Assembly (NCBI GenBank): GCA_947470805.1
Contig: CANIVU010000032.1
Span: 1-64,000, forward strand
DNA: 64,000 nt
Reading direction: 5' to 3'
Origin: Acidobacteriota bacterium
GTDB lineage: Bacteria; Acidobacteriota; Terriglobia; Bryobacterales; Bryobacteraceae
Of the stretch, positions 19,563 to 28,868 are shown piece by piece. The notes beneath the pieces were generated by a model that was given only the letters and a program-made list of their open reading frames with translations, was not told the DNA's origin and made no database searches. Numbering within the stretch: position 1 is the stretch's first letter; every line of letters starts with the position of its first letter. The position numbers and the translations under genes were made by a program.

Positions 19563-19588
19563 TCCGGTAAAGGAAAAAGAAAGACGCT

Positions 19589-20746
19589 ATGGCACAGAAC
19601 GAGAACAACTCCAGTCGAATTGTGTTTGCCGCCATTCTGGCGATTTTTGTCTACGGCGTGATTGCCGCTATGTTGGGTGTTTTGTTGGCATCGTTCAACT
19701 TGACGCCGGAGCAGAATGGGAATATCGCTTTGGCGCAGGCGATCGGTATGATCATCGCCTCGCTGTCGGCCGGTCCGATCATTGATGCGAAGGGAAAGAA
19801 GTTGGCGCTGGTTACCTCACTGGCGCTCATCGCCGGTTCGCTATTCCTGCTGCGCAGTTCGAGCGGCTACGACCAGCAGTTGCTGTGGGTGTTCGTGCTT
19901 GGCTTGGGCGGCGGCATCCTCGTTACCGCGGCCAATGCGCTGGCCGGTGACGTGAACGAAGAGCGCCGCTCGGCGACGTTGAACTTCCTGAACCTGTTCT
20001 TCGGCCTGGGCGGGATGGCGACGCCGCTGATCGCGGCGAACGTTGTGAACAACGATCCACAGATGCTCTGCCTGCTGGCCGCGGTGTTGGCGACGGTGAC
20101 GCTGGTTGTCCACTTCACAACGCCGATGCCTGGGCCCAAGGGTGGCGCCGGCGGCGGCGGTGTGGCGATCGGGGAGTTGATCTCGAAGCCCTCCCTGTGG
20201 CTCTTCGCGGGTTTCCTGTTCCTGTATGTCGCGGCTGAAATCGGCGTTTGGAACTGGCTGGCGCAGTTGCTGCAATCGCGCGGCACGGACGCCAAGGCGG
20301 CGCAGAACATCGTTGGCTCCGGCTTTGCGTTCGGCATTCTGGTTGGCCGTGTCGTGGTCAGCCGCGTGCTGATCAAGGTGCCGGCCTCGCTGGTGCTGTT
20401 GGCCAGCGCGGCGCTGATGTTGGTGACCACCTACATCCTGCTTCAGACCACCGATCCCTCGATGGCTTGGGGCACGGTGTTCGCCGCTGGCATCGCTATG
20501 GCGCCTGTGTTCCCGACCACGCTCGGCATGGTGGGCGACGCGTTCCCGAAGGGCACAGCGACCGCGATGGGCTTCGTGATCACGTTCGGCTGGGTCGGCC
20601 TGGCCGTCAGCTCGCGCGTCATCGGTGCGCTGGGCGGTGATGATCCCAAGCAGTTGCCCACGGCTCTCATGGTGCTCCCGGCAGCCAGCGCGCTGATGGT
20701 GGTCATCATGATCGTGCTTCGCGCCATCACTCCGAAAAAGGCGTAA
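19589..20746 (+). CDS. MFS transporter
   Basis: 385-residue major facilitator with about 12 hydrophobic segments. The loop after the second helix reads AGPIIDAKGKKLALV, a variant of the MFS signature, and the central loop is short. Helix regions such as LLWVFVLGLGGGILVTAANAL and AIAMAPVFPTTLGMVGDAFP resemble sugar-type (FucP-like) transporters. Pairing with a Gfo/Idh/MocA oxidoreductase suggests a carbohydrate substrate, which is inference. A terminator follows directly. Confidence 0.9.
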   Translation: MAQNENNSSRIVFAAILAIFVYGVIAAMLGVLLASFNLTPEQNGNIALAQAIGMIIASLSAGPIIDAKGKKLALVTSLALIAGSLFLLRSSSGYDQQLLWVFVLGLGGGILVTAANALAGDVNEERRSATLNFLNLFFGLGGMATPLIAANVVNNDPQMLCLLAAVLATVTLVVHFTTPMPGPKGGAGGGGVAIGELISKPSLWLFAGFLFLYVAAEIGVWNWLAQLLQSRGTDAKAAQNIVGSGFAFGILVGRVVVSRVLIKVPASLVLLASAALMLVTTYILLQTTDPSMAWGTVFAAGIAMAPVFPTTLGMVGDAFPKGTATAMGFVITFGWVGLAVSSRVIGALGGDDPKQLPTALMVLPAASALMVVIMIVLRAITPKKA

Positions 20747-20760
20747 AAGACGTTCGACGA

Positions 20761-20800
20761 AACGGCCTCCTGATGCCTCGGCATCCGGAGGCCGTTTTCT
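20761..20800 (+). terminator. Rho-independent terminator after the MFS gene (probably bidirectional)
   Basis: AACGGCCTCC (20761-20770) pairs with GGAGGCCGTT (20787-20796). The inner bases GATGC/GCATC extend the stem around a CTCG loop, and TTTTCTTTT follows. It sits between the converging MFS and ThuA genes. Confidence 0.88.
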
Positions 20801-20803
20801 TTT

Positions 20804-21610
20804 CTACTTCGGAAATCCGGAAGCCGGCGGCGTAAACGGCGCGACGAATGACGCCTTCGCGCCCTCCTTGGCAATGGGTAGGTTGAGCGTCCACAGCAGA
20901 CCGTTGACCACCATCCGGCGGAAGTCGTCGTTGCGGAAATCCTCGGGGTGGCCGAGCGTGGTGAAGAAGACTCGCCGGTTCTGATCCGTCTTAGTCCACG
21001 CCACCGGTTGCGGTCCATCGTCACGCCCATTCTGTGGATTGATCGCGTGGCCGGTCAGCAGCGGACGGCAGTCCCCTTGCAACGGATTGACGGTGTATAG
21101 CCAGCTCGGCATCGTGAGGGCTGGATTCACACCGTTCAGAATCGGGTGGTCCCCGGCTTTCTCGGTGCGCGTGGTGGAGAGATGGCCGTGATGCCGCGTC
21201 CACCGCGCGCCGAAGACGCGCAGGGAGAAAGCGTCATTCTCGGCCTCGTGCGGATGACCCACCGGATACTTCAGCGAGTGGGTGCTGGTTCGGAATCCAG
21301 CAATCGGCCGGCCTGATTTTTCGTAGGCGCGAATCGCCTGATACTGCTCCTCCGGTAACTCGCGCCAGCGGAGAAAGAACACCGCCAGATCCGCCGTTCG
21401 CAGCGCCTCCAGCCCCTCGATATTCTTGTTCGATTGCGGCGTGGGTCGGGCGAACAAAACCTGCGTCCGAAGGCCGTGATGCTTCTCCAGTATTCCCGCC
21501 AGCGCGGGCATCGTGTACTCACTGCGGTACTCGTCGTCGCCGGTGACAAACACCACTTTCGGCGGATCCTTTTGCGGGAACAGGGCGGCCAGGAGCGTTC
21601 GTCTAAACAA
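20804..21610 (-). CDS. ThuA domain-containing protein
   Basis: 268 residues matching the ThuA (trehalose-utilisation) class I glutamine-amidotransferase-like fold: KVVFVTGDDEYRSEYTMPAL at the start, ADLAVFFLRWRELPEEQ, and a late WTKTDQNRRVFFTTLGHPEDF. In this lineage such proteins are usually in sugar or glycan catabolic clusters. The start overlaps the upstream isomerase-like gene by 8 bases, so the two are co-translated. A short hydrophobic N-terminus (RRTLLAALF) may be a weak export signal. Confidence 0.88.
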   Translation of the reverse strand: MFRRTLLAALFPQKDPPKVVFVTGDDEYRSEYTMPALAGILEKHHGLRTQVLFARPTPQSNKNIEGLEALRTADLAVFFLRWRELPEEQYQAIRAYEKSGRPIAGFRTSTHSLKYPVGHPHEAENDAFSLRVFGARWTRHHGHLSTTRTEKAGDHPILNGVNPALTMPSWLYTVNPLQGDCRPLLTGHAINPQNGRDDGPQPVAWTKTDQNRRVFFTTLGHPEDFRNDDFRRMVVNGLLWTLNLPIAKEGAKASFVAPFTPPASGFPK

Positions 21611-22508
21611 ACTGTACTCCGATCTGCGCGGCTACCTTTCGAATGTAGGTGGCCGCTTCCAGGTACTCATCGGCGCCCTTCAAATGCTCCAACATCAGCG
21701 GCGCTTCGATGGCTGTCAGCGCCTTCAAATACGGCTTGTAATCCAGCTCACCGCGGCCGGGAATCACCTCGATGAAATGGACGTTCATCTCCGGAGTCCA
21801 GGCCAGATCCTTGGCGTGACAGGACACGATGTAGCGCCCGAGTTTGGCGAACAACTCCTCGGTCAACGCGGCGTTGTTGTAGAACTTCTCCGGGCTGTTC
21901 ACGGCGTTACAAACATCGATGTGAACCGCGAAGCCGGGCCGCTGAATCGCCTTGATCAGCTGCAAATAACGGTCGGCCGTTTCCGGCATGCACCAGCCCA
22001 TGATCTCCAGGGCGAACTTCGCGCGCTTCGGTTTCACGGCGTCAATCACCTTGCGGCAGTTCTCCACCGTCGCGTCGAAGAACTGTTTGCTGAAATTGTC
22101 CTTGTGTGGGCCATACCAGACCTTCGGATTGAAGCTCCCGGCGATATCGACGCAACAGCGCGCTCCAACCGCGTCGGCCAGCGCCAGCCGGCTGGTGACG
22201 TAGTCAATATTCGCCTTGCGCGCCGTCGCGTCCGGATCCAGCATGTTCTTCCACGCGCCCACCTCGGCAATCAGCACGCCTTCGGCCTGAAACGCCGCCT
22301 CAATCGCCTGGCACCGCGCGCTGTCTTTCGCCTCGGCCGCGGGACAATAGGCAGCCGCGTAGCCAAGCCGGCGGTGCTCCCGCGCCAACTCGCGCGGGTC
22401 GTCGGACTTTAGAAAAATCGGTCCGCCCAGACGAACGGGAAGCGGTTTGGCGGCAGCGGCGGGAAGTGCCGCGGCCGCCGCAAGAAAATGGCGGCGCGTG
22501 GATGGCAT
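21603..22508 (-). CDS. Sugar phosphate isomerase/epimerase-like TIM-barrel protein, Tat-type signal
   Basis: 301 residues with a twin-arginine-like start (STRRHFLAAAAALPAAAA), then an AP-endonuclease-2/xylose-isomerase-like TIM barrel. Recognisable strand ends include KFALEIMGWCMPET, FAVHIDVCNAVNSPEKFY, IVSCHAKDLAW and VIPGRGELDYKPYL, which supply the usual metal-binding Glu, Asp, His and Glu. Substrate unknown; probably part of a sugar pathway with the ThuA protein, with which it overlaps by 8 bases. Confidence 0.88.
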   Translation of the reverse strand: MPSTRRHFLAAAAALPAAAAKPLPVRLGGPIFLKSDDPRELAREHRRLGYAAAYCPAAEAKDSARCQAIEAAFQAEGVLIAEVGAWKNMLDPDATARKANIDYVTSRLALADAVGARCCVDIAGSFNPKVWYGPHKDNFSKQFFDATVENCRKVIDAVKPKRAKFALEIMGWCMPETADRYLQLIKAIQRPGFAVHIDVCNAVNSPEKFYNNAALTEELFAKLGRYIVSCHAKDLAWTPEMNVHFIEVIPGRGELDYKPYLKALTAIEAPLMLEHLKGADEYLEAATYIRKVAAQIGVQFV

Positions 22509-22520
22509 GACGCCCCGATT

Positions 22521-23186
22521 CTATAACACCCCTAAAACGGCGGCAGCCTGCTGCATCGCCAGTAGCGGGCTGGAGAGGATCGGCAACTTCGGCAACTCAT
22601 CGCCCATGGCGTCGATCACACGCGCCATCGATGCCTGCGCCAACACAATCACATCGCTCGTTTCGGCCAGCTTCTTCAACCCCGCCGCGACGGCCTTATC
22701 ATGCGTCGCCACGTCGCCAGCAATCACCGCCTCAAACGCGCCCTCGCACAAATGCGCGGTGATCTCGGCCGGCTTCCCCAGCGCCACCGCCGTGCCCTGC
22801 ACCAGTGCCACCGTTGGTTCCAACGTCGTCTTCAACGTCGCCAACACGCCAATCCGCGGCCCTCGATTCACTGCCTCCTCGGCCAGCCGTTCGTCGATAC
22901 GCAAGATCGGCGTGTCGAACAATTGCCGCGCCACGGGCACGGCCGCGCCGATCGAGGAACATGTCACCATCACCGCGTCCGCCCCCGCCTGCCGCGCCGA
23001 ATCAATCTGCGCAACGATACGCCGGATGGTATCTTTCTGCAACCCGCCGGAGCGAATCGTATTGCCGATCAGGCTCTCATCCACCATGTGGAAGACGCGA
23101 ACGCCGGGTAGTGTCCGCGCGGCGAGCGCGGTGAACATGGGTACCAAGACAGGGCTGGTATGAATGAGGGCAAGTGTGGAAGGCAC
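22521..23186 (-). CDS. Aspartate/glutamate racemase-family protein lacking the second catalytic cysteine
   Basis: 221 residues starting at a GTG (23186). The first catalytic-Cys region is present (ADAVMVTCSSIGAAV). At the second position, where racemases usually read LGCT, this protein reads IVLAQASMARV with no cysteine. Two-base racemisation is therefore doubtful; it could be an isomerase, a decarboxylase-like or a non-catalytic member. Its start is only 27 bases from the divergent kinase start, so their promoters must overlap. Confidence 0.82.
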   Translation of the reverse strand: MPSTLALIHTSPVLVPMFTALAARTLPGVRVFHMVDESLIGNTIRSGGLQKDTIRRIVAQIDSARQAGADAVMVTCSSIGAAVPVARQLFDTPILRIDERLAEEAVNRGPRIGVLATLKTTLEPTVALVQGTAVALGKPAEITAHLCEGAFEAVIAGDVATHDKAVAAGLKKLAETSDVIVLAQASMARVIDAMGDELPKLPILSSPLLAMQQAAAVLGVL

Positions 23187-23213
23187 GATCTATAAATACA
23201 ATAGATTGCGGGC

Positions 23214-25841
23214 ATGGCGGATCTTTCAGCAGAACAGTGGGAAGTTGTCGAGGAGCTCTTCGCCAATGCGCAGGAACTGGCGCAGGCGGAGCAGGAGGCC
23301 TATGTCAACGGCGCAAGCACCGATGCTGCGGTGCGTGCGGAAGTGCTATCCCTGCTCGGCGTAAAGGAATCGAGTTTCGATCTGCAAGGGGCCATCGGTC
23401 GGGCCGCGGCGCGGCTGTACGAATCGCAGGACATGGGCGATCTGCGCGAAGGCCAGCGAATTGGCGAGTATCGCGTGGAGAAAACGATCGGTCGTGGCGG
23501 CATGGGGACCGTCTATCTGGCCCACCGCGAAGGCAAGACGTTCGCGCAGCGAGTCGCCGTGAAGGTGTTAACCAACGGCATGAATAGCCGCCACACGTTG
23601 GAACGTTTCCGCGCGGAACGCCAGATTCTGGCGCGTTTGGAGCACCCCAACATCGCCCGGCTCCTCGACGGCGGCGAGACCAGTGACGGCCAGCCCTATC
23701 TCGCCATGGAGTACGTGGATGGCAAAGCGCTCCACGTGGTCTCGTGCGCCATGCCCGTCGCCGACCGCCTTCGCCTCTTCATCAAAGTCTGCGAGGCCGT
23801 CGCCTACGCACACCGCGAACTCGTCATTCATCGCGATCTGAAGCCCGGCAACATCCTGGTCACCGCCGACGGCGTGCCGAAGCTGCTCGACTTCGGCGTC
23901 GCTAAGCTGTTGGCCGAAGACGAACTCACTGAAGGCCTCACCCAGGCCTTCCCCGGCGTGCAGATGCTGACGCCTGAATACGCCAGCCCCGAACAGGTTC
24001 GCAACGAAGCCGTCGGCACGGCGACGGATATCTACGCGCTCGGCGCGATTCTCTACGAGCTGCTCAGCGGCGTCAAAGCCCACGTCTTTGCCGACCTCTC
24101 CCCCGCCTCCGTGCGCGAAGTCATCTGCGAACAGCCCGCCACGAAGCCCTCCACCGCCGCGGCTCGGCGCGATCCCGCCGATACCAAACTCCCCAAAGAG
24201 CTCGCCGGGGACCTCGACAACATCGTCCTCAAAGCGATGAACAAGGACCGCCTCCGCCGTTACGGCGCGGCCTCCGAATTGGCCGAAGATATCGAGCGGT
24301 ATCTGAACGGATACCCTGTTCTGGCGCGTCCCGATCGTTGGAGCTATCGTCTGCAGAAGTTCGTTCGGCGGAACCGTATGGGCGTGGCTGCGGGCGTCAT
24401 GGCCGCCGCAACGTTGGCTTCCGGCATGGTGCTGACGGTGCGCGAAAAGCAGCAGGCGGAGCGGCGGTTTCAACAGGTGCGCGGCCTGGCGAATGCCTTC
24501 CTTGTCGACGTCGACAAAGAGATGCGCAAGACCCCGGGAACCACGCGCGCCCGCGAAGTCATGGTGCGCACAGCGCTTGCTTCTCTCGACGGCCTGGCGC
24601 AGGAAGCCCGCGGCGATGCAGGGATTCTCAGCGACCTTGCCGAAGCCTACGAAAAGGCCGCCCAGGTGCAGGGCATTCCCGGCTACCAGAATCTCGGACA
24701 AGTGGACGCAGCACTCGCGTCCCAGCGCAAATCGGTGGCACTGTTCCGCCAGCTGTGGCAAGGCAATCCGGCCGACGCGCTTATCCGCCGCCGCTTCTCC
24801 GACGAGCTGTCCAATCACGGCCGCGTGCTGATGTTGGAAGGCGACCTGCCCGGCGCGGCCGCGGTGCTTGAAGAAGGTATGCGCCTGCTGGACGGCGCGA
24901 CCGGCATGGAAGACGCCGTTGTCGCCTCCTACAGCATCACCCATCTCGGGCGGACGCTGGCGCTGTTGGGCAGGCACGACGAGAGCGAACGCCTTCTGCG
25001 CAAAGGACTCGCCGCCTTGGCGCCGTTCGGCGAAAAGGTCCGTGCCGCCCGATATCAGGTCGAGTCCGATTTAGCCGAGGAACTCCGCCTGAACGGGATG
25101 CTGGCCGAAAGCGAAGCAATACAGCTTCCTTTGCTCGCCATCCGCCGCGAAAACCACAAGAACCAATCGCAGGACACAATCCGCATGCGACGCCTCGCGC
25201 AGGCCTTGCACGCCGCCGGAATGCTCTACGCCGGCGGCCTCGAATCCGGCTTCGGCAAGCGCGAGCAGGCGGAAGCGTTGCTGGTGGAATCCCGCGCGTT
25301 GTTTGCGCGGTTACGCGATGCCGATGTCAACAATCTCAGCGGGCCTGTGGAACTGGCCATTGCCAACATCGAACTGGCGCGCGTGATGGCGCCCGGCGCC
25401 CGGCCGCTCGCCCTTCTACAGGAGGCGTGGCAATTGCTGGATGGCGTGCCGGTGCGTTCGACTCTCATGCCCGGTCTGCGCTCCCGTGCCCTTGCCCTGC
25501 AAGCAGAGTCGCTGCGTTCGCTCGGGCGCGCCAATGAGGCGGAGGCCGTCTTGCTGCGCGCCGGTGCCAGCGGAGAGGAACAGCTGGCCCATCTGGTGGC
25601 GACCAGCCGCTGGAAAGACGCGATCGCTGTCGGAGAAAAGTTGACCGGGCCCGAGCGCGACTTGCCGGATTCGCTGCGCCAGAGTTGGGTTCGCAAACAG
25701 CTCCAGATCGCCTACGGAAAGCTCGGCGACGCGCCCCACGCGACCAGCCATCTCGAATGGCGCCGCAAAGTCTGGACCGGTTGGGCCGCGCTAAGGCCTG
25801 CGAATCCCCAGCTACACGCCGAGTTGCGAAGCCTCGATTAG
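23214..25841 (+). CDS. Membrane-anchored Ser/Thr protein kinase with TPR-like C-terminus
   Basis: 875 residues. Kinase domain about 85-350: glycine loop IGRGGMGTVYL (92-102), lysine in VAVKVL, catalytic loop HRDLKPGN (H206-R207-D208), DFGVAK and a TPEYASPEQV activation segment, so a conventional RD kinase. One transmembrane helix (about 390-405, VAAGVMAAATLASGMVL) is followed by a helical TPR-like extracytoplasmic region. It is clearly paralogous to the kinase at 4.1 kb but has no sigma gene beside it. Its stop overlaps the convergent unknown gene by 4 bases. Confidence 0.92.
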   Translation: MADLSAEQWEVVEELFANAQELAQAEQEAYVNGASTDAAVRAEVLSLLGVKESSFDLQGAIGRAAARLYESQDMGDLREGQRIGEYRVEKTIGRGGMGTVYLAHREGKTFAQRVAVKVLTNGMNSRHTLERFRAERQILARLEHPNIARLLDGGETSDGQPYLAMEYVDGKALHVVSCAMPVADRLRLFIKVCEAVAYAHRELVIHRDLKPGNILVTADGVPKLLDFGVAKLLAEDELTEGLTQAFPGVQMLTPEYASPEQVRNEAVGTATDIYALGAILYELLSGVKAHVFADLSPASVREVICEQPATKPSTAAARRDPADTKLPKELAGDLDNIVLKAMNKDRLRRYGAASELAEDIERYLNGYPVLARPDRWSYRLQKFVRRNRMGVAAGVMAAATLASGMVLTVREKQQAERRFQQVRGLANAFLVDVDKEMRKTPGTTRAREVMVRTALASLDGLAQEARGDAGILSDLAEAYEKAAQVQGIPGYQNLGQVDAALASQRKSVALFRQLWQGNPADALIRRRFSDELSNHGRVLMLEGDLPGAAAVLEEGMRLLDGATGMEDAVVASYSITHLGRTLALLGRHDESERLLRKGLAALAPFGEKVRAARYQVESDLAEELRLNGMLAESEAIQLPLLAIRRENHKNQSQDTIRMRRLAQALHAAGMLYAGGLESGFGKREQAEALLVESRALFARLRDADVNNLSGPVELAIANIELARVMAPGARPLALLQEAWQLLDGVPVRSTLMPGLRSRALALQAESLRSLGRANEAEAVLLRAGASGEEQLAHLVATSRWKDAIAVGEKLTGPERDLPDSLRQSWVRKQLQIAYGKLGDAPHATSHLEWRRKVWTGWAALRPANPQLHAELRSLD

Positions 25842-26383
25842 CCGCGCCATCGCGCCGGTGTGAAATCCACGGCGAACCAACTGGCCGTGCTGTCGCCGTC
25901 CTCCGGCACCCAGGCCGCCGCGAATTGAACCTGGATCATCTCGTCAGGCTGCAGTCCCGGCGGCCGAACGACGAATCCATCTGGAAGGTACTCGACAACA
26001 CCAGCGTCCGGTTCGGCCACCGTTTGCGTGCCCAGCCTCACAGTGAAGCCATTGCGGGTCCATTCCTGCGCCTCCAGCCGCTCCCCGCTGCAGTGGTCTC
26101 CCGCGCCGATGTCTGTACCTCCCGCATGCAGACAATAGAACGCACACTCCGCCAAATCCCGCTTCGCCCGCACCCGCCAGATCGCCGCGTAGCAATCCCT
26201 AACCGCCATCCCCTCCGGCAACGCCCGCTCCACCCGCCCCACCCAAACCTCGGCATCCACCCCATCCCCGCTCCACGCCCACACCCGCGCGCCACCCTCA
26301 ACCACAAAATACTGAGGCTCACCCGTAACTGCCGAACACGTCAGCTGAAACCGCCCAATCGGCGTGTCGATTCCAGGCAACAT
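25838..26383 (-). CDS. Unknown protein linked to a molybdenum hydroxylase operon
   Basis: 181 residues; I do not recognise the family. The ATG at 26383 shares one base with the stop of the MoaD-like gene (TGATG), so the two are translationally coupled; a longer upstream reading would run through that gene in another frame and is low-complexity. The sequence is mixed alpha/beta with several tryptophans and cysteines, no signal peptide and no metal motif that I can name. Position at the end of the coxM-coxS-coxL-MoaD series suggests a role in cofactor insertion or regulation of that enzyme, but this is only context. Confidence 0.7.
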   Translation of the reverse strand: MLPGIDTPIGRFQLTCSAVTGEPQYFVVEGGARVWAWSGDGVDAEVWVGRVERALPEGMAVRDCYAAIWRVRAKRDLAECAFYCLHAGGTDIGAGDHCSGERLEAQEWTRNGFTVRLGTQTVAEPDAGVVEYLPDGFVVRPPGLQPDEMIQVQFAAAWVPEDGDSTASWFAVDFTPARWRG

Positions 26384-26646
26384 CACCCTCCCGAAATGGC
26401 CGTAATAAACTGCACTTCCGTCTCCCCATCGACCGGTTCCAACAGCCCCATCGCGCTGATCTCCCCATCCACGGCAATCGCCATCCCCCGCACCAACCGC
26501 CCGTCGCAAACCAACCGGCCCTGCAACTCCGGACACAACACTTCCAACGCCGCCACCACCTCCCCCACCGTCGCCCCCGGCGCCTCCACCCACTCCCGGC
26601 CCGCTGTCGCCGCGCGCAGCAGAGCCGGGATGTGGACGTGAGCCAT
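26383..26646 (-). CDS. MoaD/ThiS-like ubiquitin-fold sulfur carrier
   Basis: 87 residues ending in Gly-Gly (FITAISGG), with the beta-grasp pattern of MoaD and ThiS: VHIPALLRAATAGRE, ATVGEVVAALE, and the late VDGETEVQFITAISGG. The C-terminal GG would be adenylated and thiocarboxylated by a MoeB-type enzyme. It begins two bases after the stop of the molybdenum hydroxylase large subunit. MoaD proteins supply sulfur for molybdopterin, so a dedicated copy beside a molybdoenzyme is coherent. It could instead serve another sulfur-transfer pathway. Confidence 0.85.
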   Translation of the reverse strand: MAHVHIPALLRAATAGREWVEAPGATVGEVVAALEVLCPELQGRLVCDGRLVRGMAIAVDGEISAMGLLEPVDGETEVQFITAISGG

Positions 26647-26648
26647 GT

Positions 26649-28868
26649 CTACTTCTGCCCGCCAATCGCCGCCGCCACCGCCGGCGGATTCATCGGCAAA
26701 TGGTACAGCCGCACGCCGATCGCATCGCGAATCGCATTCGCGATCCCGGCCGGCGGCGATACGATGTTCGCCTCGCCAACACCGCGCACCCCGAACGGAT
26801 GCGCCGGATTCGGCACCTCTACAATCTGCGTATCGATCATCGGCACGTCGAGAATCGTCGGCATCCGGTAATCCAGCAGGCTCGCATTCATCATGCGCCC
26901 CTCCGGATTCATCCAGTACTCCTCGTTGAGCGCCCAGCCAATCCCCTGCACGCTGCCGCCCTGCATCTGGCCTTCCACGTAGCTCGGGTGAATCGCGCGC
27001 CCCGCATCCTGCACCGCCGTGAAGCGCAGCACCGTCGTCTTGCCCGTTCCCGTGTCGACCTCGACGTCCACAATCACGCCCGCAAACGAACCGCCCGCGC
27101 CGCGCGGATTCACGCTCGCCTGGCCCACCACCGGTCCGCCCGTCTCGCTCATCTTTCCAGCCAATTCCGCAAACGTCATCGCTCGCTCGCCGGCCCGGAA
27201 AACGCCATCGGCAAAATCAACCGCCTCCGTCTGCCACAACTTCGCCGCGCGCAACTTCATCTGCCGGATCACGTCCTGCGCCGCATCGTGCGCCGCCCAA
27301 CCGGTGGCATACGTCGTCCGCGAACCGCCTGTCACGCCCGTATAACCAATCGTGTCGGTATCGACAACCGTCGGCTGAATCTGGTCCACCGGGATCCCCA
27401 TCACCTCCGCCGCCTGCATCGCAATCGACGTCCGCGTGCCACCAATATCGGTCGACCCCTCAATCAGGTTCGCCGTCCCATCGGCATTCACGCTAATCAC
27501 GCAGCTCGACGGCAGCCCGATGTTGAACCAATACCCAATCGCCACACCGCGCCCGCGCTTGGCCTCCGCATGCGACGGCTCGCCCAGCGGCGCCGAATAG
27601 TGCGGATGCGCCTGCATTGCCTCAATCACTTCCACGCATCCAACGCGCCGGAACTTCGGCCCATCGGCCCGCCGCGTGCCCTCCCGCGACGCATTCCGCA
27701 GCCGCAGTTCCAACGGGTCCATCTTCAATTCCCGAGCAATCTCGTCAACAACGCTCTCGGTCGCAAACGCCGCGTTCGGCGCGCCCGGCGCCCGGTACGC
27801 CGCCGTCGATGGCTTGTTCACCAACACGTCATACCCGTCAATCGTCTGGTTCGCAATGTCGTAGGCCGCAAACACGCACATCGCGCCCGCGCCCACCATG
27901 CCGCCCGCATACGCCCCGGCCTCATAGGCCAGAAACGCTTGCGCGGCAATGAACTTGCCATCGGCGTCCGCGCCAATCTTCACGCGCATCATCGAACCCG
28001 GCGTGGGCCCGCTGCCCTCAAACACATCCCGCCGCGACATCACCAGCTTCACCGGCCGGCCCGACTTCTTCGATAGCAACGCCGCCACCGGCTCCAGATA
28101 CACCGGAATCTTGCCGCCAAATCCGCCGCCAATCTCCGTCGGCGTCACGCGCACCTGCGACACCGGCAGGTCCAGTAGGCACGACACCACGTCGCGCACC
28201 ACGAAGCTGCCCTGCGTCGAACACCACACGTTCACCCGCCCATCGTTGTTCCACAGCACCGTCGCGGCGTGCGGCTCAATGTAACCCTGGTGCACCGTCG
28301 CCGTCGTGAACTCCCGTTCGATCAGCACCGCCGCCCCGGCAAAGGCCGCATCACTGTCGCCCATCGCATGGTGCACATGCGCGGTCACGTTGGTGTCCCC
28401 ACCGTGCAACAACGGCGCGCCGTCGGCCATCGCCTCCACCGCCGTCAGCACGCACGGCAACGGCTCGTACTCCACTTCAATCAGCTTCGCCGCCTGCTCG
28501 GCCGCCTGCAGGCTCGTCGCCGCCACCGCGGCAATCGCGTGGCCTTGATACAAAACCTTCCCCTTCGCCAGCACGTTGCCGCGCAGGTGGCTCACCGGCG
28601 TCTCGCCCTCGCCCAGGTCCACAATCCGGTCCGGCGTCTGCGGAAAATCATCGGCGGTGACAACGGCCACAACACCGGGAAACGCCGCGGCCTTCGTCGT
28701 GTCCACCCGCTTCAAAATCGCATGCGCGTGCGTGCTCCGCACCATCGCTCCATGCAGCAATCCGTTCATCTGGAAATCGGCGGCGTAGATCGCCCGCCCG
28801 GTCACCTTATCGGCGCCATCATGCCGCGGCGGCCGCGTGCCAATCACGTTGTAGGATGGGGTGCTCAT
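26649..28868 (-). CDS. Molybdenum hydroxylase large subunit (xanthine dehydrogenase / CO dehydrogenase family)
   Basis: Molybdopterin-binding catalytic subunit of 739 residues. It opens with the family's HDGADKVTGRAIYAADFQM and contains EIGGGFGGKIP and the active-site stretch AYRAPGAPNAAFATES, plus the catalytic glutamate E699 in GVRGVGEAN near the C-terminus. The active loop lacks the AYRCSFR of true aerobic CO dehydrogenase form I, so the substrate is more likely an aromatic N-heterocycle, aldehyde or purine. It overlaps the 2Fe-2S subunit gene by 4 bases. Confidence 0.93.
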   Translation of the reverse strand: MSTPSYNVIGTRPPRHDGADKVTGRAIYAADFQMNGLLHGAMVRSTHAHAILKRVDTTKAAAFPGVVAVVTADDFPQTPDRIVDLGEGETPVSHLRGNVLAKGKVLYQGHAIAAVAATSLQAAEQAAKLIEVEYEPLPCVLTAVEAMADGAPLLHGGDTNVTAHVHHAMGDSDAAFAGAAVLIEREFTTATVHQGYIEPHAATVLWNNDGRVNVWCSTQGSFVVRDVVSCLLDLPVSQVRVTPTEIGGGFGGKIPVYLEPVAALLSKKSGRPVKLVMSRRDVFEGSGPTPGSMMRVKIGADADGKFIAAQAFLAYEAGAYAGGMVGAGAMCVFAAYDIANQTIDGYDVLVNKPSTAAYRAPGAPNAAFATESVVDEIARELKMDPLELRLRNASREGTRRADGPKFRRVGCVEVIEAMQAHPHYSAPLGEPSHAEAKRGRGVAIGYWFNIGLPSSCVISVNADGTANLIEGSTDIGGTRTSIAMQAAEVMGIPVDQIQPTVVDTDTIGYTGVTGGSRTTYATGWAAHDAAQDVIRQMKLRAAKLWQTEAVDFADGVFRAGERAMTFAELAGKMSETGGPVVGQASVNPRGAGGSFAGVIVDVEVDTGTGKTTVLRFTAVQDAGRAIHPSYVEGQMQGGSVQGIGWALNEEYWMNPEGRMMNASLLDYRMPTILDVPMIDTQIVEVPNPAHPFGVRGVGEANIVSPPAGIANAIRDAIGVRLYHLPMNPPAVAAAIGGQK

